From positions 30,505,069-30,569,068 of the forward strand of contig NC_089598.1 in the NCBI RefSeq assembly GCF_019320115.1: a stretch of 64,000 nt of DNA, read 5' to 3'. The translations under genes were made by a program, and so were the position numbers. This document shows positions 10,398-22,423 of the stretch, piece after piece. Each line of letters opens with the position of its first letter. Within the stretch, counting starts at the first letter, position 1. The DNA comes from Miscanthus floridulus. Lineage: Eukaryota > Streptophyta > Magnoliopsida > Poales > Poaceae. A model generated the notes under the pieces. The model had not been told where the DNA came from, made no database searches, and saw only the letters and a program-made list of their open reading frames with translations.

Positions 10398-13300
10398 GAA
10401 CGGCTTTCTGTGCGCCTCTGATGAAGACAGGAGCTATGACAGACTGCAGGAACAGGAAAAGAAGAAAAGAGCATGTGAAGCAGTGCATGCCGCCAAGGAG
10501 AAAAGGTGGATCGTAGAAATTTCTGCTTGGGATGTTTATATTATTATCTGTTTTCAGGCCATACAGAGAAGTTTTATTAGCTACAGTAATAGCTGAATTA
10601 ATTTAATAATAAATTAATTATGATATATATTTTCATAATAAATTAATTTAAAGATATGACTGAATATTATTTACTAAAAATTTGGTCAAACGTGAATCAT
10701 TTATCGTGGCACGCAACCCACAGTTGCATTCTTTTCAGGTATGTACTAATGTCACGAATGACGGATGAATAGTGTAGCAGATCTGTGTCAACGTGAGGAG
10801 GAACAAATTCCTCCAAAAGTTCGCAACAAGCCAGCCGAGCTGAGGCCTGACCTTCCGAGGGCTTTTTCTAAACCGGGTGGTTTACTTGATTGTTATTGCT
10901 TCTGTAATGTGATGAATGACGAATCGTGCAGCATCTGTTGACGGGAGGAGGAGGAGTGTACTCCACCAGCCGCGGCGAGCGGCGGATAACGCGGGACGAA
11001 GGAGCTCGAGCTCGATCGTGCACGGGGACAAGCGGAGCGAGCAAGAACCGTCCTTCCACGCCAGGTCCGAGCACGGAATGGATTATGGATAGCTAGCTCG
11101 TCACCGGGCACGGCAGGTGCCACGGATTCAGCGTCAGCGAGCGCCACCGCACGCTCGTTTTCGGGCGCGATGAAAACCAACCCTCGCGCACCGGCGCCGC
11201 AGCCCGCAGCAGCGGAATGTTCACCGTCCTCGGGATCCTCTCCTGCCCAGCGTCTCCGGATCCCGGCAGACGTTAATTCCCTCTCGCAAAAATTACCACG
11301 CCGCCCCTGCCAGGTTGCCAGGGTGTTAAAGTTTTTACCCATGTGCTCCATGTGCTTGCAACTTGCTACACCTTGATTCCACAGACCTCGGTTTGGGCCT
11401 AACATAACTATAAATAAACAAGCCATAAGATGATGATGATAAGATGCTGTGCTCCCCGTCCCTCGCACGCTAATACGCCATCGCAGCAGTTTTCTATACT
11501 CCCACCCATCGTCTCACTTGGCGAGACACACCAACTTTCACTGCCCTCGCTGTCGCTTCTTGTCTGCAGCTAGCCTAGCAGTACCACGCACACATCAGCA
11601 GCATTTTACAATCTGATGGACCACATGTACCGGGTTCCATATGCACAACGCAGACAAACGGTAGTAGGCCAAAGGAACACGTATCATGTACATACAGTTG
11701 TGCAGTAGACTAGCTAGGTAGCTAGAACTACGCTTGATCGTACTAGCCACGCTTATCAGCTATGATATAGTGTTTTTCTCTCACAACAAAAACAGTATCA
11801 GCCGGTTTATAAACCACAGAAATGATCAAGCGAACAGGGTACATTCAAAGGGGAGTAGATCAAGCGATAAGCGAGACACCAAACAAAAGCCACCTGCATC
11901 CGCACAAAATAGGCCACACCGGGCAGGCAGGCAGCAGAACCTTCAACGTCCTGTCGCCTTAAGGGTTGCCGTCGCGGTTAGCTGTACTGCAAAAATTCAG
12001 ATCCCGATGGAAGTAACATTCCTTCTATAATCTCCTTACAGGCGCATCTCCACCATTTTCTCCCTACCTTTTTATCCCCGGAGGGCCGGACCCATGTGCG
12101 CTACATCATCCCAAACCATATCCTCGTAACACCATTTAATCTCCACACGATCTACAATCTTAGGGGGGTCATAAGGATCAAGATGTTTATGTTTAATAGC
12201 AAAAACTAACTAATATAAAAATTTCTATATAGATACCCAATAATTTATGTCCAGTTGTGATAGGCTTATTAATTATTAAAAATTTCTATATAGAGTATTA
12301 GCAAATATGCTTCTGCGTTGCAACAAGGTGTGTAATTTATTTTCTTTATCTGTGACACTAATAATAAGCTAGCTATTTTAGTTGAATTTAATTAGGTGTG
12401 TCCCAGCCTTAAATCAAGTAAATTCCAAGACCTATAATGAATGTTACTACAATAAATGATTACTTTCGTAGGAAAAAGTAAACTTAAATAGCTAGATGTT
12501 GTGTGCAGTTGTTCTGATTTTAAGAAAGATGGAAGACGAGCCACATGTCTGCATGCGCACTATGTGACACGAACGGGTTCAAGCGGTTTAGGCCAAGAGA
12601 GATGGGTGGCGTGATGTCAACGAATGTTGTGCAACTCCAAACTGAAAGCGAGAAAAGTGAGAATGATGGATGATGGACCGAGGGACGAGTGGACAGGGGA
12701 GAGAGTAATAAAAGACACGAGAATTAAATTTTCGCTCTCTAATATTAGATGTAGATGTTATTTCATCTAGATCTAGAGTTTTTTTCTCTAGGTGAAACCT
12801 CTGTGTATCTTTAATATGCTTTAATTGAAACCTTAGTTTCAGTTGTAGTGGCCTTTTTTGGCAACCCATGTCCCAGGATGTCATGAATCTATATTTTGAT
12901 TTTATCTCTTGCCATATAATTTTTAATCTCAAATTAGTTGAAAGTCACGTGCTTATGGTGTTCTTTGTTTGGTACCTTTTATCAATTATTCAACTTACCT
13001 TTTGTTTTCTTTATTGAGTATAGCACTGTAGTATTAAGGCTCTATTAGTCTGTTTGATAGAGCTCTGGTCGGCTTCCGCTCCGGTATCCACTGTACCAAA
13101 AAGTCGTTTTTATCTCTCTTTTCAAAATGAACTATAGAAGCCAATAAAACCATTATTTTGTCTTTACTAGCTATACCTCCTTCCTACATTATAGTGAGGA
13201 GACCAACCTATCTGAAGCTGTTGCCAAATGAACCCTAAGTATTAGGATGGTATAATCGATCATTTAAAAATACACTTCTCCTATATTTTAAGTGCCTGAA

Positions 13301-13667
13301 TTTTAAGATAATTTCAGGCAGAACTCTCGTACTACTAATTAGTACAAGTTAATTATCACTTTTGTGATTTGTTATTTGTCTTTGTATCATAACATATCTA
13401 ATTTTCGTCCTTATCTAACTATAGAAATAATTGTAAATTATAAAATTGCCTTTGTGCCAACACATATCAGATTTTGCTAGGTTTGTGCGTTTGTCTAGCG
13501 TGTTTTTATTCTCGAAAAAAAATTGCAACGAACTAAAACTGCAATTTTAGTAATAGTATATATGCAATAATCGTCGCCCGAAAGAAAACTAAAATTCAAG
13601 CACATGAAATTTAGTAAATTCGTTAAAAATATTCCACGTCACTGAGGACGCTCTTTGGATCAGAAAC
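10398..13667. other. Intergenic, no supported gene
   Basis: The GC-rich part at 10890-11330 has long open frames on both strands, none of which resembles a known protein. 10580-10690 is AT-rich with repeated AATAAATTAATT. 12190-12330 has two copies of AAATTTCTATATAGA, possibly an element end. 13039-13236 looks like an old MITE (left GGCTCTATTAGTCTGTTTGATAG, right CCAAATGAACCC). Confidence 0.4.
11741..11845. mobile_element. MITE relic, TGTTCG family
   Basis: Contains GTTTTTCTCTCACAACAAAAACAG and the right end AAGCGAACAGGG; the left end is degraded. Confidence 0.5.
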
Positions 13668-14078
13668 CACTACGGAAACAGTGAAAATGCCGAGTGCTCT
13701 ATGTTTGCCGAGTGCATTATATCGGGCACTCGGCAAACGACAGATTTGCCGAGTGTTTTCTCCGAGACACTCGGCATACTATTACACTCGGCATATTTAC
13801 TATTTGCCGAGTGTCAACACTCGGCAAACATCAGACACTCAGCATATTTAATTTTTGCCGAGTGTCAACACTCGGCCTCTATGGGACACTCAGCAATAAC
13901 CAACACATGACCCGCGCGTGTGCCGTCCTAACGGACGGCGTGCCGGCCGTTAGTACTTCGCCGAGTGTCCGTTAGAGGCACTCGGCGAAGTACATGTTTG
14001 CCGAGTGTTTTCTGCCGGTACTCGGCGAAGTATATGGGTTTGCCGAGTGTTTATGGAGACACTCGGCAAATCCAAAAC
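13668..14078. repeat. 5' terminal and subterminal repeat block of the CACTA element
   Basis: More than a dozen copies of TGCCGAGTG or its complement CACTCGGCA follow the terminal repeat. Two more pairs lie at 14880-14960 and at 15018-15050. Such arrays are the transposase-binding regions in En/Spm elements (family knowledge). 14080-14880 is AT-rich and empty of recognisable features. Confidence 0.9.
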
Positions 14079-15059
14079 TATTTTTCCTCCTCGGCCCTCC
14101 ACAATTTTTCTACTCCCCACATACGACGTTTGGTACTGCATGTTAAAAGTTGGTCTATTTCTTGGTCTGTTTGCTATATTTAGTGAATTAATTTCATTTT
14201 GAGTAATTTATTGATTTAAGTGAAATTTAAACTGCAAGTGATTGAAATAATAGAATAAAATGAGTGGAAAAATCATATTCATGTCATTGAGTCCGGATTG
14301 GTGTCTCATGTAGGAAATGAAAAGAAATTTTGAACATTTTGTTTAGAAAACACGACCACGAACGTGTGTCCAAATGATTTTTAAATTCTACAAAAACCAA
14401 ACGAAGTCTGAAAATCACGAGATTTGTCAAAATGTCATGATATCATATGTGGAGGCTGTGGTAAAAAATCGAGAATGTTTCGCACAATTTGTGACGTATG
14501 ATGCTTATAAACGGAAGCATCTCTGGAGAAGATTCGTAGAACTTAAGAAGGATCCGGTAAGATTTAGAGTCCAAGTGACATGTGAATTGGGGTTTGAGTT
14601 CAAATTTTTTTGTATAGGCAATACACAACATAGATTGGTTCATGTCAAATTTTGACAATTTTTCGGATCCGTTTGATATTTTTTATTTATTAATTGCAAT
14701 TATAGAATTTTAGTTGATATAAATTAATTTTGAGCTATAACTGCATGACATAATGAAATAATATTAGTAGAAAAAACAAATATGCATTTTTGAGTGAATT
14801 TGACAAAAAAAAAATTCAAAATGTATAGGAAAAAAGTTACTAAAACCGGCTATTAAAGGTATACATGAAATATTAGCGTAATTTGCCGAGTGTTTCTATA
14901 TAACACTCGGTAAAGTAGCTCTTTGCCGAGTGTCTTCTATAAAACACTCGGCAAAGTCTGGGTGTTGGCCCACTGCCAAGCGAGTAGACCTTTTGAAAAA
15001 TAAATAAAAAAGGGGGTATGCCGAGTGTCAGATCACGGGCACTCGGCATACCCCCTAAC

Positions 15060-15390
15060 AGTTAACCCTGCGCGACTCCTCACGCCACACACACACGCAC
15101 ACAACGCACACACGCCACAGACACACGCTGCGACCACCCGACCCCGTCCCGCCGGCGTCCCCGCCCCCGTTCCATCCCCTGGCGGCGCTACCCCGCCCGG
15201 CCCGCGGCGGCTCCACCCGGTGGCGCGCCCCCGCCCCCCGGCGGTGCCCTCCCGGCCCTGGCGCGCCACGCCCGCGGCGGCTCCACCCGACGGCGCCCCC
15301 CCACCGGTGGCGCCTTCCTGGCCCCGGCGCGCCACGCCCGCGGCCCAACCGTCCCCCGGTGCGCCACGCCCGCGCCGTCCTAGGTAATTC
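15060..15390. other. GC-rich, Pro/Ala/Arg-coding low-complexity block in the CACTA 5' region
   Basis: An abrupt GC island with imperfect repeats of GGCGCGCCACGCCCGCGGC type. It opens frames on both strands made almost only of P, A, R and G, so coding is unlikely. It is followed at 15400-15550 by an A-rich stretch of repeated GAAATTAGAAA and at 15668-15735 by a 40-bp direct duplication (TGTGGTTGTCGGCCATCGTG). It is probably the leader region of the transposase gene. Confidence 0.4.
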
Positions 15391-16024
15391 TAAAATTTTT
15401 GTTGTTCTAGTTAATTAGAAACGAAATTAGAAATTAGAAAGATGATTTAGAAAATAACATAGAAATTAGAAATTTGAAAAGCAATTAGAAATTAGAAATT
15501 ATAAAAAGGTAAGATGAATTGGAAATTAGAAAAGAAATTAGAAAGTGATAGAAATGGACTTTTTTTAGAGAAGATTGAGATGTAGTAGGATGTCTATAGA
15601 GGTGATATAACTTTTTTTAGAAATTAGAAAAGGATAAACCATGGATTATTTGCTTTCTTGTGAGCTATATGTGGTTGTCGGCCATCGTGCCGTTCTGTTG
15701 GTGTGGATGTGGTTGTCGGCCATCGTGTCGTTATATTTGATGCAGGTTTTAGAAACCTCCCCGTGCAGAGGAGGTGCTGTCAAAATTTCGACTTGACACT
15801 ACTATGTTCATTTTCTTGTAGGAGAGACTCACAAGGACCGTCCTTGACTCGTCACTTTGCCGGATAGCAAGGTGAGGCATCATACACCTCTCTTTTCGTT
15901 TGATGTTCGTATATCACATAACCTAGTTAGGCGTCTCCCGTTCGAAAGAGATACGGTTGGAAATATGCAAATTTTTGCATATCTATAACCGTATCTGTTT
16001 TAAATTGTCCACGTTTTTTGATAG

Positions 16025-16223
16025 CCCGAGGATGTTTAGCAGGTTTAGTTTCCATGGTCTACTCCGATCCGAGATAGAGTTTCGGCAGCACCTCCCTGTT
16101 GTTCTCTGAATACACAATCTCCCTTCCGGGACGTGTATTTGGAGAACAACGGGGAGGTGCTACCAAAATTCTATCTTGGATCAAAGTAGAGCATGGAAAC
16201 TAAACCCACTACACATCCTCGGG
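16025..16223 (+). repeat. Long imperfect hairpin upstream of the CACTA transposase
   Basis: Arms 16025-16115 and 16133-16223 (91 bases each) are inverted copies with scattered mismatches, separated by a 17-base loop. Matching blocks include CCCGAGGATG, TTTAGTTTCCATG, AGCACCTCCC and GTTGTTCTC. It ends about 90 bp before the transposase ATG. A transcript would fold into a long stem. Whether it is a small-RNA source, a regulatory structure or a tiny nested inverted element is not known. Confidence 0.75.
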
Positions 16224-18122
16224 TGGGATTAGGACCTATCTTTACCTAATAGACATTATAGGAACATGTAGATGCAACGTGATTTTATATATTACTCGCT
16301 GATATGCTAGAGGATGGGTGACCGTGAGTGGATGTACACGGGCCGCTCTAGTCAGAATTCGTTGACCAATGAATGGATTGACAAGACGGATGCTTTCTTG
16401 GAACGGGCATTTGCAATTGTCAAAGGAGCTAGATCGACTTGGTGTCCGTGTAGCAAATGTGGAAACATGCATCGGCAAACCAAGCTAGACATGGGCAAAC
16501 ATCTTATGAAGAATGGATTTACGTCAGACTACACTAGGTGTATCTACCATGGTGAAGTAGATCGTGGGAGAGATGAATTCTTGAGACAACGCATCGAGGA
16601 ATATGATGATGATGCCGGGGTGGGAGACATGTTAAATGACTACCATGAAGCACACTTCGATGAAGCAAGTAGGGAGGAGGACCAGAGGCTACCGCAAAGG
16701 CATATTACGACATGTTGTCTGTGGCACAACAACCCCTTCACGGGCATACCAAGGTTTCTCAACTGGATGCCATTGCACGCCTAATGGCCGTGAAGTCTCA
16801 GTTTACCTTGAGTCAAGACACCTTCATGGCAGTTTTTGGCAGCCTGCTCCCGAAGGGTCACATCTTGCCAAAGAGCATGTATGAGGCACAGAAACTCCTT
16901 CGTGCACTTAAGATACAATACGAGCAGATACATGCTTGCCCGAAGGGATGCATCTTATTTAGGAAAGAGTATGCGGAAGCAAAGTACTATGTGAAGTGTG
17001 AGTCATCTAGGTTCCTGGAGGTAGACTCTGGTGATGGTCAAAAGAAGCAGCTCACAATCCTCGTGAAGATCCTACGGTACCTTCCTTTCATACCGAGGAT
17101 CCAACGGCTTTACATGACTGAAGAATCCACAAAACAGATGACATGGCACAAAAATGGACGTCGATACAATCCTGAGAAGCTGGTACACCCATCCGATGGT
17201 GAAGCCTGGACAAGGTTTGATGCGATTTATCGTGAGAAAGCTCTAGAGGCCCGTAATGTACGTGTTATGCTGGCAATAGATGGGTTCAATCCATATGGAA
17301 TGGCGGCTGCCCCGTACACTTGTTGGCCCATGTTCGTTATCCCCCTCAATCTTCCCCCTGGCGTCCTCTTTCAACGACATAACATTTTTTTATCGTTGAT
17401 AATTCTAGAACACCTGGGAAATAATATGAGTGTATACATGGAGCCTCTGATTGATGATTTGATCCGTGCTTGGGAGGAAGGGGTATGGACATACGACCGA
17501 GCTACAAAGACAAACTTCAAGATGCATGTTTGGTACCAGTACTCCCTGCATGACTTACTGGCATATGGGATTTTCTACGGCTGGTGTGTTCATGGGAAGT
17601 TCCCATGCCTAGTGTGCAAGGCTTCTTTGAAGTTCATTTGGTTGATGAAGGGTGGCAAGTATTCTTCGTTCGATAAACATTGACAATTCCTCCATCCTGA
17701 CCATCCATTCAGACGAGACATCAAGAGCTTTACGAAAGATGTCATAGTTGAAGACCTCGCACCGCAGATGATGTTAGGAGCCACAGTTCGTGCTCAGTTA
17801 GACGCTCTCAAGGTCAATAATCAAGAAGGTGGTTTTGTGGGATATGGCGAGCAACATGCCTGGACTCAGAAGTCGTGCTTGTGGAACCTCCCCTATTTTG
17901 ATAACCTTCTTCTCCCACATAATATTGATGTAATGCACACTGAAAAGAATATTGCCGAGGCAATTTTTGGTACAATCATGGACATTCCTAATAAGACAAA
18001 GGATAACATTAAGGCTAGAGTGGATCAAGTGAGGTTATGCAACAGGCCAAAGCTAGACATGGCGCCTCCAAGAGCTAGAAAGTCGTGGAGAAAGCCTAGG
18101 GCTGATTTCGTTCTAACGAGGG

Positions 18123-20376
18123 TGAAAGTGCATCTAGCCCTTTAGTGGGTTTTGGATGATTGAATAACAACGTGATTAAAGGACTAACCCGTTTGCTAAG
18201 TGTGGACAGATAATAGGTTATCTCACAGGTACTTAGTGAAAGCCAAAATGATGTGTTGTTGTATAAACAATCTAGTTCAAGCACAAGACAACAATGCAAA
18301 TGAAATTCATGTGAAGGCTTATTTATTGTGGAATTTCCAATGTACTATGTGAAAGCAAGCTCGTGATTATTAGTTAATGAGACATGAGGGATTGCATATG
18401 GAATGGTCTCATATTTGAAGCTTGCTAAATTAAAATGAAAAAGATAACCATACATATGAATGGATGATTCAACAACAAGATGTGACTTGATGGCTTGAGA
18501 TGGTGAAGATAGCAAGGAAAGGCTTCGAGGTACTAAGCAAGGGTGAAGGGCAAGCGATGGCTTGGCAGCCGAAGAACCTAGCTAGGGTGAAGAAGAAAGT
18601 ATTTGCATTTAGTTGAGGTACTAATCAAGCTAAAGATGGTCATATTGATGTGAAGAATCAAATCTATAATGAAGTATTTGATGGAAGTGACTTGATACAT
18701 TTGGGATTATTCAAATTTGATGAATGGAATCAATTCACATGCTCAAGATGGCTATGCTCAAGTGAAAAGATCAACATCAACATGTTAGCACCCTTACTTG
18801 ATGAAGATTGGAAGGGATGGCATCAATTCAAAAGAAATCAACTCAAGTGGTATAAATTCATTTTTGTTTTGATCTTGAGTTTAATAGATATGCCGTTCTA
18901 CTAAGAGGGATGCATCATGTTGATAGATAATGTTTCATAAGTGCTCAAGCTAACCCATGTGAGTTTTGAGTATTTGAGCGACAAAAGTGCTAACTGATTT
19001 CTTGCTGGTCTGGCAATACCGGATGTGTCCGGTATTTGTCCAGCAGCTGTAAAACTATTGTTCTTGGGTTGGTTCGTCGGGAGTTCCGACGTAGGTCGGG
19101 AGTCCCGGCATGGGTCGGGAGTTTCGACGTCTCGCACTTCAACTAACTTGGAGGGTTCTCTATTCTGGTCATACCGGACGTGTCCGGTATGGATGATCAA
19201 GAAGCCAACGGCTAGTTTTCAAAAGCCTTGAGGGTCGGGAGTTCCGACGGTCGGGAGTTCCGACATGTGTCGGGAGTTCCGACACCTCACTAACTTTAAC
19301 TCTGTTACATGTTTTTCAAAATTGCTGAGGGTCGGGGGTTCCGACTTGAGTCGGGAGTTTCGACGGTCGGAAGTCTCGGCGTTCTTCGGGAGTTCCAACG
19401 CCTCACAACTTCACTGTAACTTAGTTACCATTGGCGCAGTATGAGTCATACCGGACATGTCCGGTATTGCAACGGCTAGTTTTCCAAGGGGGCTATAAAT
19501 ACCCCCAAGCCTCCACCTTTGGAGGCTACTGATTCTGCTGAGATAGACACACGTTTTTTAGCCTTGCCAACTCTCTTAAACCCTCTCTTAGTGAGTGTGT
19601 GATCCAAATTGAAAAATCAATTTGTGGGTTGAGAAAGAATTTGAAAAATTGAGCAAGCCACCACTTGAGCACTTGTGCATATTGTCATCTCGTGATTCGC
19701 ATTTGTTACTCTTGGACTCTTCGGTCCTAGATGGCTAGGCATCACCGGAGAGCAACCGAGAGATTGTGGTTGCTTCGGAAAGTTTGTAACGGTCGATTTC
19801 GCCGCCTCGGAATCATTTAGTGGAAGGAGGAAAAGGAGTTGGAAAAGACTCTGGCTAGAGTGACCTTCGTGGTACCCTCTAGGGCTGACCTTCGCTGGGT
19901 CGCCCGCAGCCCCCTCAACGGAGAGTAGGACTCGAACGAGTCCGAACTTCGGTAAAACAAATATCGTGTCTCAATTCGCATTTCATTTGATATTTGTGCT
20001 GCTTTAGCTATTCTGCAGATACTCTATGTATATTACTATCTCTAATAGTCTCCTGCAGTTTGGATTGAAGATAGAAATCAAAAGGAGCAAGTTAGGGGCT
20101 GTTCCACTGAAGTCGTGAATACCAGACACGTCCGGTATTAGCCTCTGCACCAAACTAAATTGTATTGTGTTCTAACTCTTTGGTTGCAGGCTTTTGGCTC
20201 CTAGATTCATTTAGTATCTTTTATATACTCTGTGGCTAACTTGTGAGGGGTGGTACTCTTTATTTGGAGTTTCCACTTTTGGAAACTCACTTTACTAATC
20301 GTTTCCGCAATTTAAAGGTGTTAATTTTCAGAAACGCCTATTCACCCCCCTCTAGGTGGCATCCTAGGTCCTTTCA
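18123..20376 (+). repeat. 5' LTR (2254 bp)
   Basis: Begins TG and ends CA. Contains single copies of a near-palindrome of the form ATACCGGACGTGTCCGGTAT at 19016, 19171, 19448 and 20119, and an array of GGTCGGGAGTTCCGAC-type units at about 19075-19410. A plausible TATA box is GGGGGCTATAAATACCCCC near 19488-19506, which would place the transcript start in the second half of the LTR. Confidence 0.93.
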
Positions 20377-20378
20377 AT

Positions 20379-20390
20379 TGGTATCAGAGC
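20379..20390 (+). other. Primer-binding site of the LTR retrotransposon
   Basis: TGGTATCAGAGC starts two bases after the LTR end; it is the standard complement to the 3' end of initiator tRNA-Met used by plant Copia-type elements. Confidence 0.92.
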
Positions 20391-20428
20391 GAGGTTCTCA
20401 CCTAAAGCTTCACCGCCGTGAGAAAAGG

Positions 20429-22423
20429 ATGTCGACGCCTATCGAGTTGGAGCCGATGCTTCTCCAAAATGATGGTTCAAACTTTCTACCTTGGTCAATT
20501 CATGTACTCAATGCTTTTAGAGATATTAGTCCTCTTGTTGAGCATATTGTGTTTGCAAGCATACCTCTTCCTATAGTTGATTGGAGCAACTATTAGAATT
20601 TATCAAAAGAGGAAGAGATATGCGTGCAACTCAATGCTCAAGCTATTAATATCATTTTGAGTACATTGAGTGCAGAGGTTCAAGATGAGGCAATATTCAA
20701 TGGACAACCACCTCCGGAGAGTGCTCATCTCATTTGGACCAAACTCGTTGAGTTATATGGAGAATCCAAATGCGATGATGCACTTGAGGTCGAGTCAATG
20801 GAAAGTATGTCCATTGTGTCTTTATGCAGCAAAGAAGCCTCACAAGACCTCAAGAGTGCCAAGCCAGAGCAAGAAGTGCAAGCAGCGCATGACTTGCTGT
20901 CTGCCTGTACATACTGGACGTGTCCGGTATGCCTACCGGACGTGTCCGGCATGGCCGAGGCAGCAGACCAGCAAGCAGCTATTTGCAACGATGCTCAAGC
21001 CCGGTGGCAACCAAGTGAAGAGTCAACCTCAGTATCTCATGATTCTCATCACTTGTGTCTCATGGCCATGAAAAGCAAGAAGAAGGTTAACAAGAAAGAT
21101 CAAGAAAAGGAGAAAGCACAAGTAGATGATCAAGATAAGAGTGATGTTGAAGTTGAAGATAACTACAACCTTGATCATCTTAACCATAAAGACAAGTTCA
21201 TTATTATGAAGATAGTTGAAAAGAATGATGAGCTTGAAGAAGAGATAGAGAAGCAAGAGCAATCGCTTCAAAATCAAGAAAAGTTTCTCATCTCCAAATT
21301 GCAAGAGCTGAAGGCAATAAACGAGAGGTATGATAAATTGTCGATCGAGCATGCTTTAGTTACTAACTCCTCTTCTAGTGTTTCACAACTAGAGAAGGAA
21401 AACTTTGAGCTCAAGGCAAAATTAGATGAACTCTCAAGCAAATATAATGTGCTATAAGCAAACTATGTTCATCTCAAGTGCTCTCATGAAGAATTAGTAG
21501 AATCAAGCATCATGCTTGAGGTGGCTCATGAGGTTGTGATTACAACGGTAAAATCATCTCAACCTCCCACTCACACACTCACTTGTACACAATCTCAATT
21601 GAATATTTCTTGTGCTAATGAGTGTGCTTCTCAAGCAAGCCAATCTTCGATTGAGCAAAAAATTATAGAAAATGTAGAGCTTAAGGAAGAAGTGGAAAGG
21701 CTAAGAAATGATGTGATTCGATTGAAGGGTAAGGAGAGAGCACAACCTTCGCAAGATAACCGTGTTAACATGGTGAAGAAGCTTGAGAAGGGTTCAAACC
21801 TTGCTTCCTCCAAATCCCAACAAAAGAATCACATTTCAAGCAAGGCCAACACAACCAAGAGCAAGAAACATGGAAAAAGACTATGCTATGGTTGTGGAAT
21901 GAATGGACATGAGATTACCATGTGTCCACACAAGAGTTGGGCTGACAAGGTTGAAGCCGCCAATCAAAAGGCTTCTACCAAGGAGGCCAAGCATATGAAG
22001 AGTGATGGACAAAGTGCTTGTCTCATGAGCAACAAATTAGGGCATCCAACCAAGAAATGCCCAATGAACAAGGAGGCAAGAAAGGAAGCCCAAGTTGCAA
22101 CAAGAAGATGCTATGGATGCAATGAGATGGGGCACAAGGTTGATGGATGTCCATACAAGCAAAACAAGCATAGAGCAAACAAAGGTCGCATATGCTATGC
22201 TTGTGGAAGAAAGGGGCATCTGAGCTATGATTGCCCAAATGGTAACATCCCTAAGCCGAACACATTTGTTTATGATAATATGCTTAGGAAGACCACAAAT
22301 GGAATTAGCACTAGCAAGGTGATGTGTTCACCACAAACTAGTACTAAGGCCATTTGGGTGCCTAAGCACTTGTTGACTAACCCAAAAGGACCCAACAAGA
22401 GTTGGGTACCAAAATGTGCTTAG
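20429..22423 (+). pseudogene. gag: gag of the TR-GAG retrotransposon, two in-frame stops
   Basis: One reading frame of 664 codons from the ATG at 20429 to the TAG ending at 22423, interrupted only by TAG at 20594-20596 and TAA at 21455-21457. The N-terminal part resembles a UBN2/Copia-type gag (a segment with FLPWSIHVLNAF). The middle, about codons 240-340 and 400-440, is Glu/Lys/Leu-rich and predicted coiled coil by eye. The C-terminal part has three CX2CX4HX4C zinc knuckles (CYGCGMNGHEITMC, CYGCNEMGHKVDGC, CYACGRKGHLSYDC) plus a damaged fourth that has lost its first Cys pair. It ends with a WVPK motif like the gag end of sireviruses. The protein would form the particle and package the RNA. 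The palindromic LTR motif also occurs inside this frame at 20909-20952. Confidence 0.9.

Noticed and set aside
10893..11468. 191-codon minus-strand open frame in a GC-rich region
   Set aside because: Low-complexity Arg/Ser/Ala composition, overlapping frames on the other strand, no family motif and no splice-supported extension.
13668..14078. CRISPR-like spaced repeats
   Set aside because: The TTTGCCGAGTGT repeats are in both orientations, unevenly spaced and at the ends of a CACTA transposon in a plant genome.
15025..15387. 120-codon Pro/Ala/Arg frame inside the CACTA element
   Set aside because: Composition is set by GC-rich imperfect repeats; frames are open on both strands, so it is not evidence of a protein.
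18650..18904. 84-codon frame duplicated at 27061-27315
   Set aside because: Both copies lie at the same place in the two LTRs; it is an LTR repeat, not a gene pair.
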